DNA of 64,000 bases from Christensenellaceae bacterium Phil10 (GTDB lineage Bacteria; Bacillota; Clostridia; Christensenellales; CAG-917): positions 1-64,000 of the forward strand of contig MSGY01000023.1 in the NCBI GenBank assembly GCA_001940895.1, read 5' to 3'. Positions within the stretch are counted from its first letter, which is position 1. The number at the start of each line of letters is the position of its first letter. The notes beneath the pieces were generated by a model. That model was not told the origin of the DNA. It did no database searches and worked only from the letters and a program-made list of their open reading frames with translations. Below, one piece after another: positions 52,287-63,581 of the stretch. Made by a program: the position numbers and the translations under genes.

Positions 52287-52303
52287 GTTTAGCGATACTA
52301 AAC
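52287..52303. promoter_or_regulatory. putative operator 2, GTTTAG-N5-CTAAAC
   Basis: A perfect 17-bp dyad 54 bp from operator 1, just before the ribosome site. Together the two sites could bind the XRE-cupin regulator encoded next. As RNA the two regions can also pair with each other (GGTTTAGTA with TACTAAACC). Confidence 0.5.
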
Positions 52304-52326
52304 CGAAAAATCTTTGAGGAGGATAT

Positions 52327-52860
52327 ATGGAAATCGGAACGAAACTGAAAAATCTGCGCCTGCGCTGCGGCCTTACTCAGGAAGAACTTGCCGACAGATG
52401 CGAGCTCACGAAAGGCTATATCAGTCAGTTGGAAAACGATCTTACGATGCCGACGATACCTACGCTCAACGATTTAATGGTGGCCCTTGGAAGCGACCTT
52501 AAAACTTTTTTCAGCGACGAGACGCCCGAGCAGGTCGTTTTTACCAGGGACGACTTTTTCGAAAAAGAGGGCGACGGACAGAAAATCGTATGGCTTGTCC
52601 CAAACAGTCAGAAAAACGAAATGGAGCCGATTTATACGGAAATAGCCCCGCAGACGACGTTATCCAAAGATATGCCGCACGAAGGAGAGGAGTTCGGATA
52701 CGTACTCGAAGGCGAAATAGAAATAGTCATCGGAAACAATACCTATAAATGCAAAAAATCCGATAGCTTTTATTTTGTAAGCAATAAGGTTCACTATATT
52801 AAAAATACGAAAAATACAACGGCAAAAATAATCTGGGTGTCAAGCCCGCCCACTTTTTAG
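52327..52860 (+). CDS. XRE-family regulator with a C-terminal cupin domain (PuuR-like)
   Basis: The 177-residue protein has an N-terminal HTH ([38 protein letters not shown]) and a cupin domain from about residue 105 ([19 protein letters not shown], then KVHYIKN). Such proteins regulate polyamine transport or breakdown and bind a small ligand in the cupin. It is the first gene of the pot operon, 13 bases before potA. The two dyads in its leader suggest self-control. The ribosome site is GAGGAGG. Confidence 0.92.
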   Translation: MEIGTKLKNLRLRCGLTQEELADRCELTKGYISQLENDLTMPTIPTLNDLMVALGSDLKTFFSDETPEQVVFTRDDFFEKEGDGQKIVWLVPNSQKNEMEPIYTEIAPQTTLSKDMPHEGEEFGYVLEGEIEIVIGNNTYKCKKSDSFYFVSNKVHYIKNTKNTTAKIIWVSSPPTF

Positions 52861-52873
52861 GAGAGGATTGATT

Positions 52874-54307
52874 ATGGCAAACAATATTATCGAAATCAAA
52901 GACGTAACAAAAGAGTACGACGGCAAGACCGTCGTGCGTAACGAAAGCATTTCCATAAAACACGGCGAGTTCGTTACTCTTCTCGGCCCGTCCGGTTGCG
53001 GAAAAACCACCACCTTAAGAATGATAGCGGGCTTTGAAAAACCTACGTCGGGCCGCATATATTTCGACGGGGAGGACATCACCGATTTGCCGCCGCACAA
53101 GCGTCCCGTCAATACGGTGTTTCAGAAATACGCGCTTTTTCCGCATCTTAACGTTTTCAACAACATCGCTTTCGGTTTAAAACTCAAAACCATACCCGAC
53201 GGTACGACCTATACCGATAAAAAAGGCAGGACTTTCGATAATATGCGCAAATATACGAAAGCGGAAATTGCCGAAAAGGTAAACCACGCGCTGAAAATGG
53301 TGGACCTCGAGGATTACGGCCACCGCGACGTCAACAGCCTGTCGGGCGGACAGCAACAACGCGTCGCAATTGCAAGGGCGATAGTCAACGAGCCTAAACT
53401 GCTGCTTCTTGACGAGCCTCTCGGCGCGCTTGACCTTAAAATGCGGAAGGATATGCAGATTGAACTTATGGATATGCATAAGCGACTTGGTATAACTTTC
53501 GTATACGTCACCCACGACCAGGAAGAGGCCCTTACGATGAGCGATACCATTGTCGTAATGCGCGACGGAGAGGTACAGCAAATCGGGACGCCCAGAAAGA
53601 TTTACGACGAACCGGCAAACGCTTTCGTAGCGGACTTTATAGGCGAAAGCAACATCGTTTCGGGTATAATGATAGACGACTATAAATGCAGTTTTATCGG
53701 CACCGAATTCGAGTGCGTGGATAAAGGATTCAAACCGAACGAACCCGTCGATATTATCGTTCGTCCCGAGGATATATACATAACGAAGGGCAAAAACGCC
53801 GAGAAGGGTCAGCTTACCGCAACGGTAACGTCCTGCGTGTTCAAAGGCGACCACTACGATATTCTGTGCGACGCAAACGGAAACGAGTTGCAGATTGTCG
53901 AGAATACCGAGTGCAACGTCGGCGAAGAAATAGGTATTTTCATTCCCAAAGAGGAAATTCATATTATGCACAAATCGCGCATAATAAACGAATACGAAAC
54001 AGAAATGCAAGAAGACGGCGTCGTAAAAATGTGCGAAGCTGACTTCAAAACTCAAAGCACTCTTCCTGCCGGAACCAAAGTTAAAGTGTCCGTTCCGTTC
54101 AATAAAATCGACGTTACGGACGATGAGGCCGACGGCACAGTAGGCGCCGACGTCGTGTCGAGCATATACAAGGGCAGTTATTATCAGGTTATTCTGCGCA
54201 CCGACTATGACTATGACTTCTTCGTGGATACGGAAGACGAGTGGCTTAAAGGCGACAGGGTAGGTATCAATATCAAGCCCGAAGATATCATCGTGGAGGC
54301 ACTTTGA
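52874..54307 (+). CDS. potA: spermidine/putrescine ABC transporter ATPase PotA, with two TOBE-like regions
   Basis: This 477-residue ATPase is about 100 longer than usual PotA. Walker A is GPSGCGKTT, the Q-loop is in [15 protein letters not shown], the signature is [15 protein letters not shown], Walker B is [12 protein letters not shown] and the switch is VTHDQEEAL. An extra stretch of about 20 residues ([18 protein letters not shown]) lies in the helical domain. After the first TOBE region (to about residue 370), a second similar one follows ([11 protein letters not shown], then [12 protein letters not shown]). ATG 52874 follows AGGAGAGG. It is coupled to potB. Confidence 0.93.
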   Translation: MANNIIEIKDVTKEYDGKTVVRNESISIKHGEFVTLLGPSGCGKTTTLRMIAGFEKPTSGRIYFDGEDITDLPPHKRPVNTVFQKYALFPHLNVFNNIAFGLKLKTIPDGTTYTDKKGRTFDNMRKYTKAEIAEKVNHALKMVDLEDYGHRDVNSLSGGQQQRVAIARAIVNEPKLLLLDEPLGALDLKMRKDMQIELMDMHKRLGITFVYVTHDQEEALTMSDTIVVMRDGEVQQIGTPRKIYDEPANAFVADFIGESNIVSGIMIDDYKCSFIGTEFECVDKGFKPNEPVDIIVRPEDIYITKGKNAEKGQLTATVTSCVFKGDHYDILCDANGNELQIVENTECNVGEEIGIFIPKEEIHIMHKSRIINEYETEMQEDGVVKMCEADFKTQSTLPAGTKVKVSVPFNKIDVTDDEADGTVGADVVSSIYKGSYYQVILRTDYDYDFFVDTEDEWLKGDRVGINIKPEDIIVEAL

Positions 54308-55104
54308 TGAAAGAGAAACTTAAAAAATTCAGGTTTACGAGAAAGGCGTTCGCCTATCCGTATATGCTGTTTTTGCTTATATTCGTCGTTACGCCCCTCG
54401 TGCTGATTCTCGCAAACGCCTTTATATACGACGGCAAATTCAGTTTTAAAAACTTCGCGATATTTTTTACCGAAAAGTCAAGTCTCGTCGTACTGGGAAA
54501 CTCGATACTCGTCGGACTTTTAACCACGATAATATGCATAGTCGTAGGTTATCCCGCGGCATATTTTCTGGCAAGATACAGCGCAAGCAAGATATTCGTA
54601 TTGCTGTTTATTCTGCCGATGTGGGTGAATTTTCTTATCAGAACGCTTGCGACAAAAGCCATTTTCGTATCGCTGAACGTTCCGTTGGGGATGGGAACGG
54701 TCGTGTTCGGCATGGTGTATAACTATCTGCCGTTTATGATATTGCCTCTGCATACGGTGCTTTCAAGCATTGACAAAAACTATATCGAGGCTGCCGAAGA
54801 CCTGGGCGCCGACCGTTTTCAGGTGTTTACGAAAACCATACTTCCTTTGTCTCTTCCCGGCATTCTGAGCGGAATAACGATGGTTTTCATACCTACGATT
54901 TCGACGTTTGCCATAAGCCAGTTGTTGTCCGACAGCACGGTATTTCTTTTCGGCGACAGCATTCAGATGAAGTTCGATCAGGGCTTATACGGAGTGGGCT
55001 CGGTAATGAGTCTCGTGATGATAATTATCGTTCTCATATCCAACTTCGTTCTGAACAGATTCAGCAAAACGAATACGGTTTCGGGAGGTAGGACGTTATG
55101 GTAA
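54307..55104 (+). CDS. potB: spermidine/putrescine ABC transporter permease PotB
   Basis: This 265-residue inner-membrane permease has six hydrophobic helices. FAYPYMLFLLIFVVTPLVLI forms the first helix. The coupling motif is IEAAEDLGADRFQVFTKTILPLSLPGI, the EAA loop of this family. ATG 54307 overlaps the potA stop by one base (TGATG), so the genes are coupled. It overlaps potC by 7 bases. Confidence 0.95.
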   Translation: MKEKLKKFRFTRKAFAYPYMLFLLIFVVTPLVLILANAFIYDGKFSFKNFAIFFTEKSSLVVLGNSILVGLLTTIICIVVGYPAAYFLARYSASKIFVLLFILPMWVNFLIRTLATKAIFVSLNVPLGMGTVVFGMVYNYLPFMILPLHTVLSSIDKNYIEAAEDLGADRFQVFTKTILPLSLPGILSGITMVFIPTISTFAISQLLSDSTVFLFGDSIQMKFDQGLYGVGSVMSLVMIIIVLISNFVLNRFSKTNTVSGGRTLW

Positions 55105-55913
55105 AAAAAGTGCTTGCAAAGGCATATCTGTATATATTGCTTGCGATTTTATACGCGCCGATAATTCTCATAATAATATTCTCGTTTTTCAACACATCGC
55201 TTTTCACGTTCGACAACGGTTTCAGCTTCGAGGCGTACAAATCGATATTCACGTCCGATAAAACGCCCGAGCTTCTTGCCGCGCTTAAAAACACGCTGAT
55301 TATAGCCGTTGTTTCGAGCGTCGTGTCTACCATAATCGGAACGTTTTCGGCAATAGGCATATTCTGTCTTAAACCCCGCGCGAGAAAGGTTGTGGAAAAC
55401 GTAAACCAACTGCCGATAATCAACAGCGAAATAGTTATGGCGGTATCGCTGATGATATTTTTCGTTACGTTCTCTTTCCCTGCAGGCTATTTCCGACTGA
55501 TAATAGGGCATATAAGTTTCTGCACGCCGTACGTCATACTTTCGGTGTTGCCGAAATTGCAGACGATGGACAATAACGTTTACGAAGCGGCGCTCGACCT
55601 CGGCGCAAATCCGATGAAAGCGATGTTCAAAGTTATTCTTCCCATACTTACGCCAAGCATTTTGTCGGGATTTATGATGGCGTTTACTCTGTCGATGGAC
55701 GACTTTATCATTACGCAGATTAACAAAGGCGCGGCAACCGGAATAAACACTTTGTCCACTTATATTTACGCCGACGCGAGAATACAGGGTTTGTCGCCTT
55801 TCTGGTTTGCGATATTCAGCATCATATTTATAGTGGTGCTTACGACTATTCTCGTAGTTAACGTTATCAAGGCAAGACGGGATAAATCCGTCAGAAAGGA
55901 GGTAAAAGCGTGA
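55098..55913 (+). CDS. potC: spermidine/putrescine ABC transporter permease PotC
   Basis: This 271-residue membrane permease partners PotB. Helix 1 is YLYILLAILYAPIILIIIFS, followed by FNTSLFTFDNGFS, and the EAA motif is VYEAALDLGANPMKAMFKVILP. SMDDFIITQINKG near the end is typical of PotC. The start overlaps potB and its end overlaps potD by 4 bases. Confidence 0.95.
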   Translation: MVKKVLAKAYLYILLAILYAPIILIIIFSFFNTSLFTFDNGFSFEAYKSIFTSDKTPELLAALKNTLIIAVVSSVVSTIIGTFSAIGIFCLKPRARKVVENVNQLPIINSEIVMAVSLMIFFVTFSFPAGYFRLIIGHISFCTPYVILSVLPKLQTMDNNVYEAALDLGANPMKAMFKVILPILTPSILSGFMMAFTLSMDDFIITQINKGAATGINTLSTYIYADARIQGLSPFWFAIFSIIFIVVLTTILVVNVIKARRDKSVRKEVKA

Positions 55914-57400
55914 AAACCAAAGTGCTTAAAATCCTTATCGTGTCGATAATCGCGGCGGTTGTCGTAGGAGGAAGTATCGCCGGAATAGTAACGGTAAACC
56001 GCGAAAACAAAAAGGAAAAACTCGTGATTTACAACTGGGCGGACTATATAAATACCGATAATCTCGAGTTGTTCAAGGAATATTACAAAGCAAAAACGGG
56101 AAACGAAATCAGCGTCGTTTACAGTATGTTCGATACGAACGAGACGATGATGACCGAAATTATAAAAGGCGACAGTCAGATTGACCTGATTTGTCCCAGC
56201 GAGTACGCAATAGAAAAACTGATGAAAAAAGGTCTTTTGCAAAAACTCGATATGTCGTCGTCGGAATACGAATACGTCGATAACGTTTATCCCGCAATCC
56301 GCGAAAGAGTAGACGCGGTTTTTCCCAAAGACGGCGACGGCGCGGGTATGAACGACTATTTCGTGCCTTATATGTGGGGAACTCTCGGCATTTTATATAA
56401 CGCCGAAAAGGTTACCGAGGACGATCTCGCAACGGGCTGGGGATTGCTGTGGAATAAAAACGGAAATCCCGACCTCGAAGGTAAAATCCTTATGAAGGAC
56501 AGCGTCCGCGACGTCTACGTGGCAACGGTGGTCTATCTTAAGGACGAGGGTTTGCTTGACGGCACCGAATACGAAAGTTTATCGATTGAGGAATTGATTA
56601 ACACTGTCGACGACAACCTGCTCAAAATGTGCGAAAGCGTACTTATGGAGCAGAGAAAACATCTGAAAGGTTACGAGGTCGATTTCGGAAAGGACGATAT
56701 GATTAACGAGGCCGCATACGTCGACCTTGCCTGGTCGGGAGACGCTTTGTACGCAATCGAGGAGAGTTACGACGAAGCGACCGATTCCTATAAACTCGAT
56801 TATTTCGTTCCCGGCGACAGCGGCAATATCTGGTTTGACGGATGGGCGATTCCCACGACGGCGCAGAATGTGTCGGCGGCGAAAGAATTTATCAATTTTA
56901 TGTGCCGTCCCGACGTTGCGATGCGCAATATGATGGAAATCGGTTACACCTGTTCGTACAATCCCGTATCTTTTTACGATTCGCACGACGAATTTACTCA
57001 GGAAGCAATCGCGTGTCTTGTGGAAAACGAATACGCCTATGAAATTTCTGCCGAAGAAATGGCGGAATACGACGAAGGCGAAGGCATATTTTATACCCTC
57101 GACGACGTAACTTACGACCTGACGGAGTTTTTCAGCGACGAAAGGCGCTATCCCGTTTTCGAGAACGATACCGAGGGAAAACTCGGGGTTATGCAGGACT
57201 TCGGCGATAAAAACGACAGCGTCGTGAATATGTGGGAACGCGTTAAGGGCGGCGACGAATTTCCGTGGCAACTTATCGTTGCGATAGCCGTATCGATAGC
57301 GGCTGTTGCAGGCGTATTCGGAATAGCCGCGCTGGTGCGTACTTTAAAATCCAAACGTCGCCCGCACGTCGAAACGCAGGACGAACTTTTACGGACTTGA
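55910..57400 (+). CDS. potD: polyamine-binding protein PotD with an extra C-terminal membrane helix
   Basis: The 496-residue extracellular binding protein is longer than usual (about 350). The N-terminal hydrophobic segment (residues 6-28) has no lipobox Cys, so it is a signal anchor or a cleaved signal. The body starts KLVIYNWADYINTDNLELF, a PotD hallmark, and has the blocks GDSQIDLICPSEYAIEKL and AYVDLAWSGDALYAI. A membrane helix (about 454-476) and a basic tail end the protein, unlike typical PotD. The receptor is thus probably fixed by one or two membrane helices. It overlaps potC by 4 bases. Confidence 0.93.
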   Translation: MKTKVLKILIVSIIAAVVVGGSIAGIVTVNRENKKEKLVIYNWADYINTDNLELFKEYYKAKTGNEISVVYSMFDTNETMMTEIIKGDSQIDLICPSEYAIEKLMKKGLLQKLDMSSSEYEYVDNVYPAIRERVDAVFPKDGDGAGMNDYFVPYMWGTLGILYNAEKVTEDDLATGWGLLWNKNGNPDLEGKILMKDSVRDVYVATVVYLKDEGLLDGTEYESLSIEELINTVDDNLLKMCESVLMEQRKHLKGYEVDFGKDDMINEAAYVDLAWSGDALYAIEESYDEATDSYKLDYFVPGDSGNIWFDGWAIPTTAQNVSAAKEFINFMCRPDVAMRNMMEIGYTCSYNPVSFYDSHDEFTQEAIACLVENEYAYEISAEEMAEYDEGEGIFYTLDDVTYDLTEFFSDERRYPVFENDTEGKLGVMQDFGDKNDSVVNMWERVKGGDEFPWQLIVAIAVSIAAVAGVFGIAALVRTLKSKRRPHVETQDELLRT

Positions 57401-57412
57401 TATCCGTATGAT

Positions 57413-57437
57413 AAAACCCGCAAACAGCGGGTTTTTT
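57413..57437 (+). terminator. terminator of the pot operon
   Basis: AAAACCCGC/GCGGGTTTT around AAACA, followed by TT. Confidence 0.88.
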
Positions 57438-57450
57438 AATTATTAACTAT

Positions 57451-57480
57451 AAAAAAAAGCACCGTATTCACGGTGCTTTT
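57451..57480 (-). terminator. terminator of groES-groEL
   Basis: AAAAGCACCGT/ACGGTGCTTTT around a 4-base loop; on the minus strand it continues with TTTT. Confidence 0.85.
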
Positions 57481-57493
57481 ATCATTTATAGGC

Positions 57494-59420
<1,927 letters not shown>

Positions 59421-59464
59421 ACTTAAACTAACCTCCGATTTTGTTTTGCATTTTTAAGTAAATT

Positions 59465-59491
59465 TTAGCACTCAAACACCTTGATTGCTAA
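59465..59491 (-). promoter_or_regulatory. CIRCE operator (HrcA site)
   Basis: On the minus strand TTAGCAATC-N9-GAGTGCTAA, one base off the consensus TTAGCACTC-N9-GAGTGCTAA. It lies just after the promoter, so HrcA would block groES-groEL until heat stress. Confidence 0.95.
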
Positions 59492-59501
59492 ATCAATGGT
59501 A

Positions 59502-59530
59502 ATTATACACGCAATATTATGCGATGTCAA
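59502..59530 (-). promoter_or_regulatory. SigA promoter of groES-groEL
   Basis: On the minus strand TTGACA (59525-59530), a 17-bp spacer, TATAAT (59502-59507): full consensus. Confidence 0.92.
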
Positions 59531-59595
59531 TAGGTTTATGACATAAAAAATTAAAAATTTTTCGCAAATTTCAACCGCGCGTAATAAGGTTTTAT

Positions 59596-59624
59596 TTGAT
59601 ATATTACCAAAAGTTTGTTAATAT
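59596..59624 (+). promoter_or_regulatory. promoter of the dCMP deaminase gene
   Basis: TTGATA (59596-59601), a 17-bp spacer, TAATAT (59619-59624). Confidence 0.6.
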
Positions 59625-59673
59625 ATAATTAAATTACAGTATAGGTAAAGAATAGGTTAAAGAGGTTTTCGTT

Positions 59674-60126
59674 ATGGATAAATGGGACAAAAGATTTATG
59701 GAAATGGCAAACGTGGTATCAACCTGGTCCAGCTGTTACCGTACCGGACGTCAGGTAGGCGCGGTCATAACCAAAAACAAAAGAATACTTACAACCGGCT
59801 ATAACGGCGCACCGTCAGGCGTTAAAAGTTGCGTAGAAAAAGGCGAGTGCATGCGCGATATCCTTAAAATTCCTTCGGGGACGAGGGCGGAACTCTGTTA
59901 TGCCGTCCACGCCGAGCAGAATGCGATTATTCAGGCGGCAAAACTGGGCGTGTCGCTTGAAGGGGCAACGCTTTACTGCACGCATCAACCGTGCAGCATA
60001 TGCGCAAAAATGATTGTCAACAGCGGAATTAAAAGGGTGGTTTACCGCGAGGGTTATCCCGACGATTTCGCAAAGCGGATTCTTGACGAAGCCGATATTC
60101 TCGTCGAAAGATATTGCGAGGAATAA
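59674..60126 (+). CDS. dCMP deaminase (ComEB-like)
   Basis: This 150-residue cytoplasmic zinc enzyme converts dCMP to dUMP for thymidylate synthesis. The zinc site is HAEQNAI (His and catalytic Glu) with [12 protein letters not shown] (Cys pair). The N-terminus [20 protein letters not shown] with [24 protein letters not shown] is typical of dCMP deaminases and not of tRNA adenosine deaminases. It follows AGAGGTTTTC. A terminator ends the unit. Confidence 0.92.
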   Translation: MDKWDKRFMEMANVVSTWSSCYRTGRQVGAVITKNKRILTTGYNGAPSGVKSCVEKGECMRDILKIPSGTRAELCYAVHAEQNAIIQAAKLGVSLEGATLYCTHQPCSICAKMIVNSGIKRVVYREGYPDDFAKRILDEADILVERYCEE

Positions 60127-60148
60127 GTTAAATTCGCACATAAACACG

Positions 60149-60176
60149 AATACCCTTATTACAAGGGTATTTTTTT
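60149..60176 (+). terminator. terminator after the dCMP deaminase gene
   Basis: AATACCCTT/AAGGGTATT around ATTAC, with T residues up to 60176. The next ORF starts at the very next base. Confidence 0.85.
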
Positions 60177-61061
60177 ATGTCGAAAAAACTTTCAAATCCG
60201 GTATATTACGACGAGTATCGCTATAAATCGTATTTGTGGCGCGAGGACGGCAGACACGCGCTTCCGTCGCGCAAAAAAACGGGGGGACAACGCAGGGACG
60301 TTCGCCCCGACAGGCCTTGCAAAAAAGATAAAAAATCGCGGATTGACAAAGAAGCGTTTTTCGTTACCGTTACGATATTGTTATGCTTTTCGCTGACGTT
60401 TGTCCTTGCGGAATTATCGGGAAGAGGAACGTTGATGAACCTTATTGCGGAAAAGAAAAAAACCGACACCGTTTACTATGCGGTGGCGGCGGACAGTTTC
60501 GAAGACGAAAGTCTTGCTCTCATCGGCGCGGACGAGATTAAAGAACTGGGCGGAGCCGGTTACGTCCTGTACGATAAAAAATACTATCTTCTCGTAAGCG
60601 CCTACGCAAACCGCGAAGACGCCGAAAAAGTATGCAGAAGAATGTCCGGATACAACGGCTGTATATACGAAATAACGATTAAAACCCCGTATCTCGGGTG
60701 GTGTGACAAAACAAAACGGGAAAAAGTGAAAAACGTGCTGACTTACGCCGACAAGGTGTTTGCGTCGCTTTACGGAGTAAGCGCGGATTATGAAACGGGT
60801 GCGATTACCAAAAAAGACGCAAATAACAAAATAGCGGCTTTACAAAAGGAAATTAAAACGTTAACGGGCGAACTTGACGAAATATCAAATAACGCAAACA
60901 GAAAAGAATATATCAGAATTAAAACTGAACTCATCGCGACGGACGCCATGCTGAAAAACATATTGTCGAGCGAAGCAACGGGAAATCTTTATAACGCGGC
61001 AATCAGATTCACCTATCTTGCCGTTATCACGGGTTACAAAAATTTGGTGCCGACCTTTTAA
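60177..61061 (+). CDS. bitopic membrane protein with a SPOR-like domain
   Basis: The 294 residues have a basic cytoplasmic N-terminus (1-58) and one membrane helix (about 61-79). An external region follows with VYYAVAADSFEDESLA, GGAGYVLYDKKYYLLVSAYANREDAEKVCRRM, in the pattern of a SPOR (peptidoglycan-binding) domain, then a coiled-coil (NNKIAALQKEIKTLTGELDEI). SPOR assignment is tentative. The start is odd: ATG 60177 directly touches the T run of the previous terminator, and no ribosome site is present. Translation may be attenuated or begin on a leaderless transcript. Confidence 0.65.
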   Translation: MSKKLSNPVYYDEYRYKSYLWREDGRHALPSRKKTGGQRRDVRPDRPCKKDKKSRIDKEAFFVTVTILLCFSLTFVLAELSGRGTLMNLIAEKKKTDTVYYAVAADSFEDESLALIGADEIKELGGAGYVLYDKKYYLLVSAYANREDAEKVCRRMSGYNGCIYEITIKTPYLGWCDKTKREKVKNVLTYADKVFASLYGVSADYETGAITKKDANNKIAALQKEIKTLTGELDEISNNANRKEYIRIKTELIATDAMLKNILSSEATGNLYNAAIRFTYLAVITGYKNLVPTF

Positions 61062-61065
61062 ACGG

Positions 61066-61094
61066 TTGCAAATTCGGAGACTATGTTATATACT
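61066..61094 (+). promoter_or_regulatory. promoter of dnaX-ybaB-recR
   Basis: TTGCAA (61066-61071), a 17-bp spacer, TATACT (61089-61094). Confidence 0.6.
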
Positions 61095-61118
61095 GTTAAA
61101 TAATATAAGGTGCAGAAA

Positions 61119-62627
61119 ATGTCGCATATTTCGTTGTACAGAAAATATCGTCCCGATTCGTTCGACAAGGTTATCGGACAATCTCATATCGTCAGGACGC
61201 TCGTCAACCAGATTAATTCGGGCAATATCAGTCACGCGTATCTGTTTACTGGAACGAGGGGCACGGGAAAGACTACCGTCGCCCGTATTTTTGCGAGGGC
61301 GATTAATTGCGAAAGTCCCGTAAACGGCAGTCCGTGCGGACGTTGCGAGACGTGTTTGCAACTGCAGAATCCCGGCAATATGGATATTCTCGAGATAGAC
61401 GCGGCAAGCAACAGCACGGTCGACGAAATCCGCGACCTTCGCGAAAAGGTGAAATATCCACCCGTTTCGGGCAAATACAAGGTTTATATTATCGACGAGG
61501 TGCATATGCTTTCGCAAAGCGCGTTCAACGCTTTGCTGAAAACTCTCGAGGAGCCGCCTTCTCACGTCGTTTTCATTCTTGCAACGACAGACGTGCATAA
61601 ACTTCCTCAAACGATTTTATCGCGTTGTATGAGGTTTGATTTCAAACTTCTGTCCGTCGGCGAAATTGCCGGCAATCTCAAACGCATTTTCGACGATATA
61701 GGCAGGAAATACTCGGAGGAAGCGATAAATCTTATCGCGACTTCGGCAGAGGGCAGCGTACGCGACAGCCTGTCCGTTGCGGATATGTGCGTCGCGTATT
61801 GCGGAGATTATATAGGTTACGACGACGTCCTTGAAGTTCTCGGCGCTTCCGACCCTCACGCGGTAATAGGACTTGCCGCCGCGGTAATCGGAAGGGACGT
61901 GCAGAAAACTCTTACCATAATCGACAATCTTGCGGGATACGGCAAGAATATAGCCGTTCTCGATAAGGACGTGGCAACCGCGGTCAGAAACGCTTTGTTT
62001 ATAAAAAACTGTTCAAACGCCGCCGAAGTTCTGAAACTTCCGAAAGATATTTTCGATAAACTGGCGGAAATAGCGTCTTCTGCGGACAACGACAGACTTT
62101 TGTACGTACTCGATTCGTTCAACGGTCTTTCGGGGGAGTTGCGATTCAGCACTCAACCGCGAATAATGTTCGAGGCGACTGCAGTCCGGGCGTGTTGCGA
62201 TTACGGCACGAGCGAACTAGAAAACAGAGTCAGAAGACTTGAAGCGGCAATAGGCGGCGGCGCAACGGCAAAACCCGTAAACGCGCCGCAAAAAAAAAAT
62301 GAGCGGTTAGAAGTCGTTCCCGAGGTATTGTGGGATAATTGTCGTACGGAGATAGTCGGAAAGGAAAAATGTTTCACGCTCGGAATAGCGATGAATAAGT
62401 ATTCCACAATCAGCGCGGAAGGAAACGTATTCAAAGTTACGTTTCCAAACGAGGCGGACGCCGCGATAGTACGTATTTTTGCGAACGCCGCGCTTATAGA
62501 AAACAAACTGGCTACCCTTTCGGGGGAAAAGTATAAACTGTCCGTATGCGTTGAAAAAGCGTCGGCGGACGACGTCGTTTCCCGACTGAAAAACGTGTTC
62601 GGAGACGATTTTAAAATTACCAAATAA
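61119..62627 (+). CDS. dnaX: DNA polymerase III subunit gamma/tau
   Basis: This 502-residue clamp-loader ATPase starts MSHISLYRKYRPDSFDKVIGQ. Walker A is GTRGTGKTT, the zinc site is CGRCETC with an earlier Cys, Walker B is YIIDEVHML, and the sensor is in TILSRCMRFDF. The C-terminal part is short, so it resembles a small tau. ATG 61119 has AAGG 8 bases upstream, while a GTG three codons earlier overlaps that site. It heads the usual dnaX-ybaB-recR unit. Confidence 0.96.
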   Translation: MSHISLYRKYRPDSFDKVIGQSHIVRTLVNQINSGNISHAYLFTGTRGTGKTTVARIFARAINCESPVNGSPCGRCETCLQLQNPGNMDILEIDAASNSTVDEIRDLREKVKYPPVSGKYKVYIIDEVHMLSQSAFNALLKTLEEPPSHVVFILATTDVHKLPQTILSRCMRFDFKLLSVGEIAGNLKRIFDDIGRKYSEEAINLIATSAEGSVRDSLSVADMCVAYCGDYIGYDDVLEVLGASDPHAVIGLAAAVIGRDVQKTLTIIDNLAGYGKNIAVLDKDVATAVRNALFIKNCSNAAEVLKLPKDIFDKLAEIASSADNDRLLYVLDSFNGLSGELRFSTQPRIMFEATAVRACCDYGTSELENRVRRLEAAIGGGATAKPVNAPQKKNERLEVVPEVLWDNCRTEIVGKEKCFTLGIAMNKYSTISAEGNVFKVTFPNEADAAIVRIFANAALIENKLATLSGEKYKLSVCVEKASADDVVSRLKNVFGDDFKITK

Positions 62628-62640
62628 CGGAGGTATTTAT

Positions 62641-62982
62641 ATGGGTAAAGGCGGTTTTCCCGGCGGCGGTTTCGGCGGCGGAAATATGCAGCAGATTTTA
62701 AAACAGGCGCAAAAAATGCAGGCCGATATGCAGCGCGCGCAGGAAGAACTTAAAAATTCCGAAGTAACGGGCAGCGCGGCCGGCGGAATGGTGGAAATTA
62801 CGATGACGGGCGACAAAACGGTTACCGCCGTAAAAATCAAGCCCGAAGCGGTGGACCCGACGGATATCGAGATGCTCGAAGACCTTATCGTAGCGTCGTT
62901 TAACGACGCCGTATCGAAAGTCGAAAGCCTTCAGGAGGAACTTATGGGGCCTCTTGCCGGCGGAATGGGCGGTCTGTTCTGA
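62641..62982 (+). CDS. YbaB/EbfC nucleoid-associated protein
   Basis: This 113-residue DNA-binding dimer starts with a glycine-rich arm ([19 protein letters not shown]). The family core follows: [35 protein letters not shown] and the C-terminal LAGGMGGLF. It lies between dnaX and recR, the conserved order in Bacillota. The ribosome site GGAGGT precedes it; its stop overlaps the recR start. Confidence 0.95.
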   Translation: MGKGGFPGGGFGGGNMQQILKQAQKMQADMQRAQEELKNSEVTGSAAGGMVEITMTGDKTVTAVKIKPEAVDPTDIEMLEDLIVASFNDAVSKVESLQEELMGPLAGGMGGLF

Positions 62983-63566
62983 TGCCGTATATCGAACCTC
63001 TTGCTAAACTCATCGCCGAGTTTACGAAATTCGAGGGAGTAGGCGAAAAAACGGCGGCTCGTTACGCTTATTCCATATTAAAGCGAAGCGACGCCGAAGT
63101 CGAGGACTTAATCGAGGCGCTCAGGGACGTCAAGCAGAAGGTCAGATTCTGCAAAGTTTGCGGAAATTATACCGACGGGGACGTATGCGATATATGCAAA
63201 ACGCGCGATAAGTCGGTTATCTGCGTAGTGAAGGAACCCAAAGACGTTCAGGCATTCGAAAAGGTAAAATCCTATAAGGGAGTTTACCACGTGCTTCACG
63301 GCGTAATAAGTCCTATCGAGCACGTCGGTCCCGACGACATAAACATCAGAGGTCTGCTTGACAGACTCGACGGAGTAAAAGAAGTTATCATCGCAACGAA
63401 CCCCGACGTTGAAGGGGAGGCGACGGCTTTATATATCGCACGACTTATTAAGCCTCTCGGAATTAAAGTAACCCGTATAGCGCGAGGCCTTCCCGAAGGA
63501 AGCGTAATAGAGTATGCGGACGAAATGACCTTATCGACGGCGCTTCGTACCCGCGTGGAATTGTAA
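62982..63566 (+). CDS. recR: recombination protein RecR
   Basis: This 194-residue protein acts in RecFOR gap repair. The helix-hairpin-helix is [18 protein letters not shown], the zinc finger is [16 protein letters not shown], and the Toprim domain carries [12 protein letters not shown] and [15 protein letters not shown]. Length is normal. ATG 62982 overlaps the ybaB stop (TGATG). Confidence 0.97.
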   Translation: MPYIEPLAKLIAEFTKFEGVGEKTAARYAYSILKRSDAEVEDLIEALRDVKQKVRFCKVCGNYTDGDVCDICKTRDKSVICVVKEPKDVQAFEKVKSYKGVYHVLHGVISPIEHVGPDDINIRGLLDRLDGVKEVIIATNPDVEGEATALYIARLIKPLGIKVTRIARGLPEGSVIEYADEMTLSTALRTRVEL

Positions 63567-63581
63567 GGACGACTGATTATT

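Noticed and set aside
61062-61118. Small SRP RNA gene upstream of dnaX, as in Bacillus
   Set aside because: The gap is only 57 bases and holds a promoter and ribosome site, too short for an SRP RNA and without its GGAA loop structure.
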